Shown here: piece after piece, positions 48,597-50,049 of the stretch | Numbering within the stretch: the first letter of the stretch is position 1 | Layout of the letters: each line of letters starts with the position of its first letter | Source: Gemmiger formicilis | GTDB taxonomy: Bacteria; Bacillota; Clostridia; Oscillospirales; Ruminococcaceae | Direction of reading: 5' to 3' | DNA length: 50,049 nt | Assembly (NCBI RefSeq): GCF_018784445.1 | Contig: NZ_WQOH01000025.1 | Span: 49,410-99,458, forward strand | Made by a program: the position numbers and the translations under genes | Notes under the pieces: model-generated | What the model saw: the letters and a program-made list of their open reading frames with translations, nothing else | Databases searched by the model: none | Told to the model about the DNA's origin: nothing

Positions 48597-49165
48597 AGAA
48601 ACTTGCTGAAAACGCAAAAATCCCCTGTGCGGTCTGCCGGGACTTGATGCCATTGGTGCAGGACGGAATCGCCAGCCCGGAAAGTGAGCAGCTTGTCCGC
48701 GCCCACGTTGCCGTCTGCCCGGCCTGTCAGGCCTTGTGGCAGGGGACAGAGCCGCCCGCAGCGCCGGAACTGCAAACCCCCGACGATACCAAAATACTCA
48801 AGCGGCTGCGCCGCCGTTACAGCATCCACCTGTTGCTGCTGGCCTTTGTAGGCATTGCAGTGGGCATAGCCCTGGGGTATACAGGCAGCGCAAATTGGGT
48901 CATTCTGTTTTTGCCGCTCGTCTGGAGTGTTCTGACCTACCGTGACATCGGCATGGGAAAGCCGCTGCTGCTGTTCACGCTGGGGCTGGCGGTGCTGGAT
49001 GCTATCATAAAGCAGATGGCCTTGCTGGAATCGTTCGCACTTGGTAATTTCTTGGCAAATTTGGTGTCCGGCTGCATTTTGTACGTCGGTTTGGGTGGCG
49101 TTGGCTGGCTGATCGGCTGGCTGCTGCACTATGCAAAGGAGAGTACCCATGAAAACAAAAGCTAA
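48593..49165 (+). CDS. Zinc-finger anti-sigma factor, membrane bound
   Basis: A 190-residue protein. Residues 11-46 form a zf-HC2-type anti-sigma domain (CAVCRDLMPL ... HVAVCPAC), followed by at least four hydrophobic segments. It starts with GTG overlapping the sigma stop by 4 nt, so the two are translationally coupled. The HC2 domain should hold the sigma factor at the membrane until a signal arrives. The extended multi-spanning part differs from simple one-helix anti-sigmas. Confidence 0.82.
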   Translation: MKKLAENAKIPCAVCRDLMPLVQDGIASPESEQLVRAHVAVCPACQALWQGTEPPAAPELQTPDDTKILKRLRRRYSIHLLLLAFVGIAVGIALGYTGSANWVILFLPLVWSVLTYRDIGMGKPLLLFTLGLAVLDAIIKQMALLESFALGNFLANLVSGCILYVGLGGVGWLIGWLLHYAKESTHENKS

Positions 49166-49946
49166 AAGAACGAAAACCATGCGCCGCTTTGCGCTGACAG
49201 CAGCCCTGCTGCTGATTCTCGCGCTGCTGCTGGCCTTTGACGCCATCAACGGTGACCCGCTCAGCCAACAGTGGGCTATACATCGGGCCATTCGATATGC
49301 GGAAAAGCTATATCCGGAGGAAACATTTCACTGGGACCAGCGCACTGCCGCTGATGGACAGTTCTTCCACTATGTGGTATACGTTCAGTCTGACCAGAGC
49401 CGTGATACAAACTTTGCGGTGCAGACGCGGTTCTGGCTGCTGACTGATGATGAAATCCGGGGTAAGGAGCTTGAGCCAGACCATGTGTTCTATGTAGACC
49501 ACCGCTGGACCACCGCCTACCGCCTGGGGGATGAAGCCGCCCAGCAGGCAGCCGCGTATCTGACCGTGCAGGCCCCGGAATTAAACTTTGCATCTGTCTA
49601 CGGCGCAAAGGGCAACACGGTAGAGATCGACCTTTGCTATACCGAGCAGGACGGCATGACCCCGGCTAACTATGTGGATGATCTGCCGCTGGATGCTGCC
49701 TTTGACAAAGCCCTGCTGCAAAAGGTGCCCAGCCGCCTGTGCGCACAAGTGCTGTGCGATGGCAAGCCTACCGAGACGGACATGCAAACCGTCCTGCACA
49801 CCCTCAAGCAAGTGCTGGAAAACAATGATATGCCGATAACCTATTACGATATCACCCTTGTACCCACCGACAACTACGCCGACCACAATGCATATATGGC
49901 CGATGTACTGGAATCCGGCCTGACACCCGCCGACAAAATTGCATAA
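49149..49946 (+). CDS. Membrane-anchored protein of the ECF operon
   Basis: A 265-residue protein with a basic N-terminus, a transmembrane helix at about residues 13-30 and an extracytoplasmic remainder that I cannot assign. It has Trp/Tyr/Asp-rich strands (HWDQRTAADGQFFHYVVYVQ, VFYVDHRWTTAYRLG). AAAGGAGA precedes the ATG at 49149, which overlaps the anti-sigma gene by 17 nt. As the third gene of a sigma/anti-sigma unit it may sense or respond to envelope signals. Confidence 0.65.
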   Translation: MKTKAKRTKTMRRFALTAALLLILALLLAFDAINGDPLSQQWAIHRAIRYAEKLYPEETFHWDQRTAADGQFFHYVVYVQSDQSRDTNFAVQTRFWLLTDDEIRGKELEPDHVFYVDHRWTTAYRLGDEAAQQAAAYLTVQAPELNFASVYGAKGNTVEIDLCYTEQDGMTPANYVDDLPLDAAFDKALLQKVPSRLCAQVLCDGKPTETDMQTVLHTLKQVLENNDMPITYYDITLVPTDNYADHNAYMADVLESGLTPADKIA

Positions 49947-49977
49947 AAATAACCCCGCAGCGCTGTATAATGAACAG

Positions 49978-50028
49978 CACCCCATTTGTTAGACAGTATG
50001 ATATACTATCTAACAAGTGGGGTGTTTT
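49978..50028 (+). terminator. Long hairpin at the left end of a probable IS element
   Basis: A 22-bp stem with two G-U pairs (49978-49999 with 50003-50024), 3-nt loop, followed by TTTTG. It ends 7 nt before the transposase-like start, so it could block read-through into it. It also serves the ECF operon as terminator. Confidence 0.7.
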
Positions 50029-50031
50029 GCT

Positions 50032-50049
50032 ATGCCAAAAGGAGTACCA
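50032..50049 (+). CDS. Start of probable IS3-family transposase OrfA (cut by window edge)
   Basis: Only six codons, MPKGVP, are inside the window. This is a common opening of IS3/IS150-type OrfA proteins. The preceding hairpin and the position after a complete operon fit an insertion sequence. The fragment is too short for certainty. Confidence 0.45.

Noticed and set aside
1-50049. CRISPR array or rRNA operon
   Set aside because: No evenly spaced direct repeats with unique spacers and no rRNA sequence were seen; repeats present are dispersed palindromes.

Overview
The window is about 50 kb of bacterial chromosome. The high G+C coding style, Gram-positive ribosome binding sites, single-membrane cell-wall gene set and protein families (SstT, TSCPD, VanW, DnaD plus DnaI-type loader, MraZ-led dcw cluster, BlaR1/BlaI) point to a gut Clostridia, probably Oscillospiraceae near Faecalibacterium, Gemmiger or Subdoligranulum. 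That placement is inferred from protein style and intergenic repeats; there is no rRNA in the window.

Layout. (1) 1-5957 is the end of an integrated mobile element, visibly more A+T rich than the rest. It carries three short serine-recombinase N-domain proteins, two full large serine recombinases, one recombinase lacking the catalytic domain, and an XRE regulator. (2) 5958-6350 is a junction with a structured GC-rich repeat between tRNA-like 3' ends and terminators. (3) 6510-16154 holds sstT, tRNA-Leu, a DUF975 membrane protein, a Gld-type ABC exporter operon (ATPase, permease, GldG-like, DUF4340), a GH3 lipoprotein and a GT4 glycosyltransferase. (4) 16258-19816 on the minus strand is TIM-barrel protein, YqeG phosphatase, VanW protein and ComM/YifB ATPase. 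(5) 20034-30267 on the plus strand is phosphohexomutase, a BlaR1/BlaI pair behind two operators, a PHP phosphoesterase, a TSCPD protein and an FkbH-like / SGNH-like / MBOAT acyl-transfer set. (6) 30401-32269 on the minus strand is dnaD and the helicase loader. (7) 32449-36667 holds a PRTase-like protein, an unknown protein, a decayed patch, tRNA-Gly, rsmD and a coiled-coil protein. (8) 37080-47992 is the division and cell wall cluster mraZ-rsmH-ftsL-pbp-murF-mraY-ftsW-murG-ftsQ. (9) 48096-49946 is an ECF sigma, anti-sigma and membrane-anchored protein unit. The left end of a probable IS3-type insertion sequence closes the window.

How it works together. The dcw cluster makes lipid II (MurF, MraY, MurG) and builds the septum (FtsL, FtsQ, FtsW and a PASTA-type PBP). 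BlaR1/BlaI and the ECF unit look like envelope sensing. FkbH-like, SGNH-like and MBOAT proteins together suggest acyl decoration of a surface polymer. Intergenic spaces are rich in palindromic repeats of at least three families.

The most unusual signals are the recombinase cluster with incomplete subunits; a two-hairpin repeat found twice with compensatory base changes, each copy abutting copied tRNA 3' ends; a PRTase-like protein lacking the usual PRPP-loop aspartates; and a BlaR1 protein with an unfamiliar sensor half.
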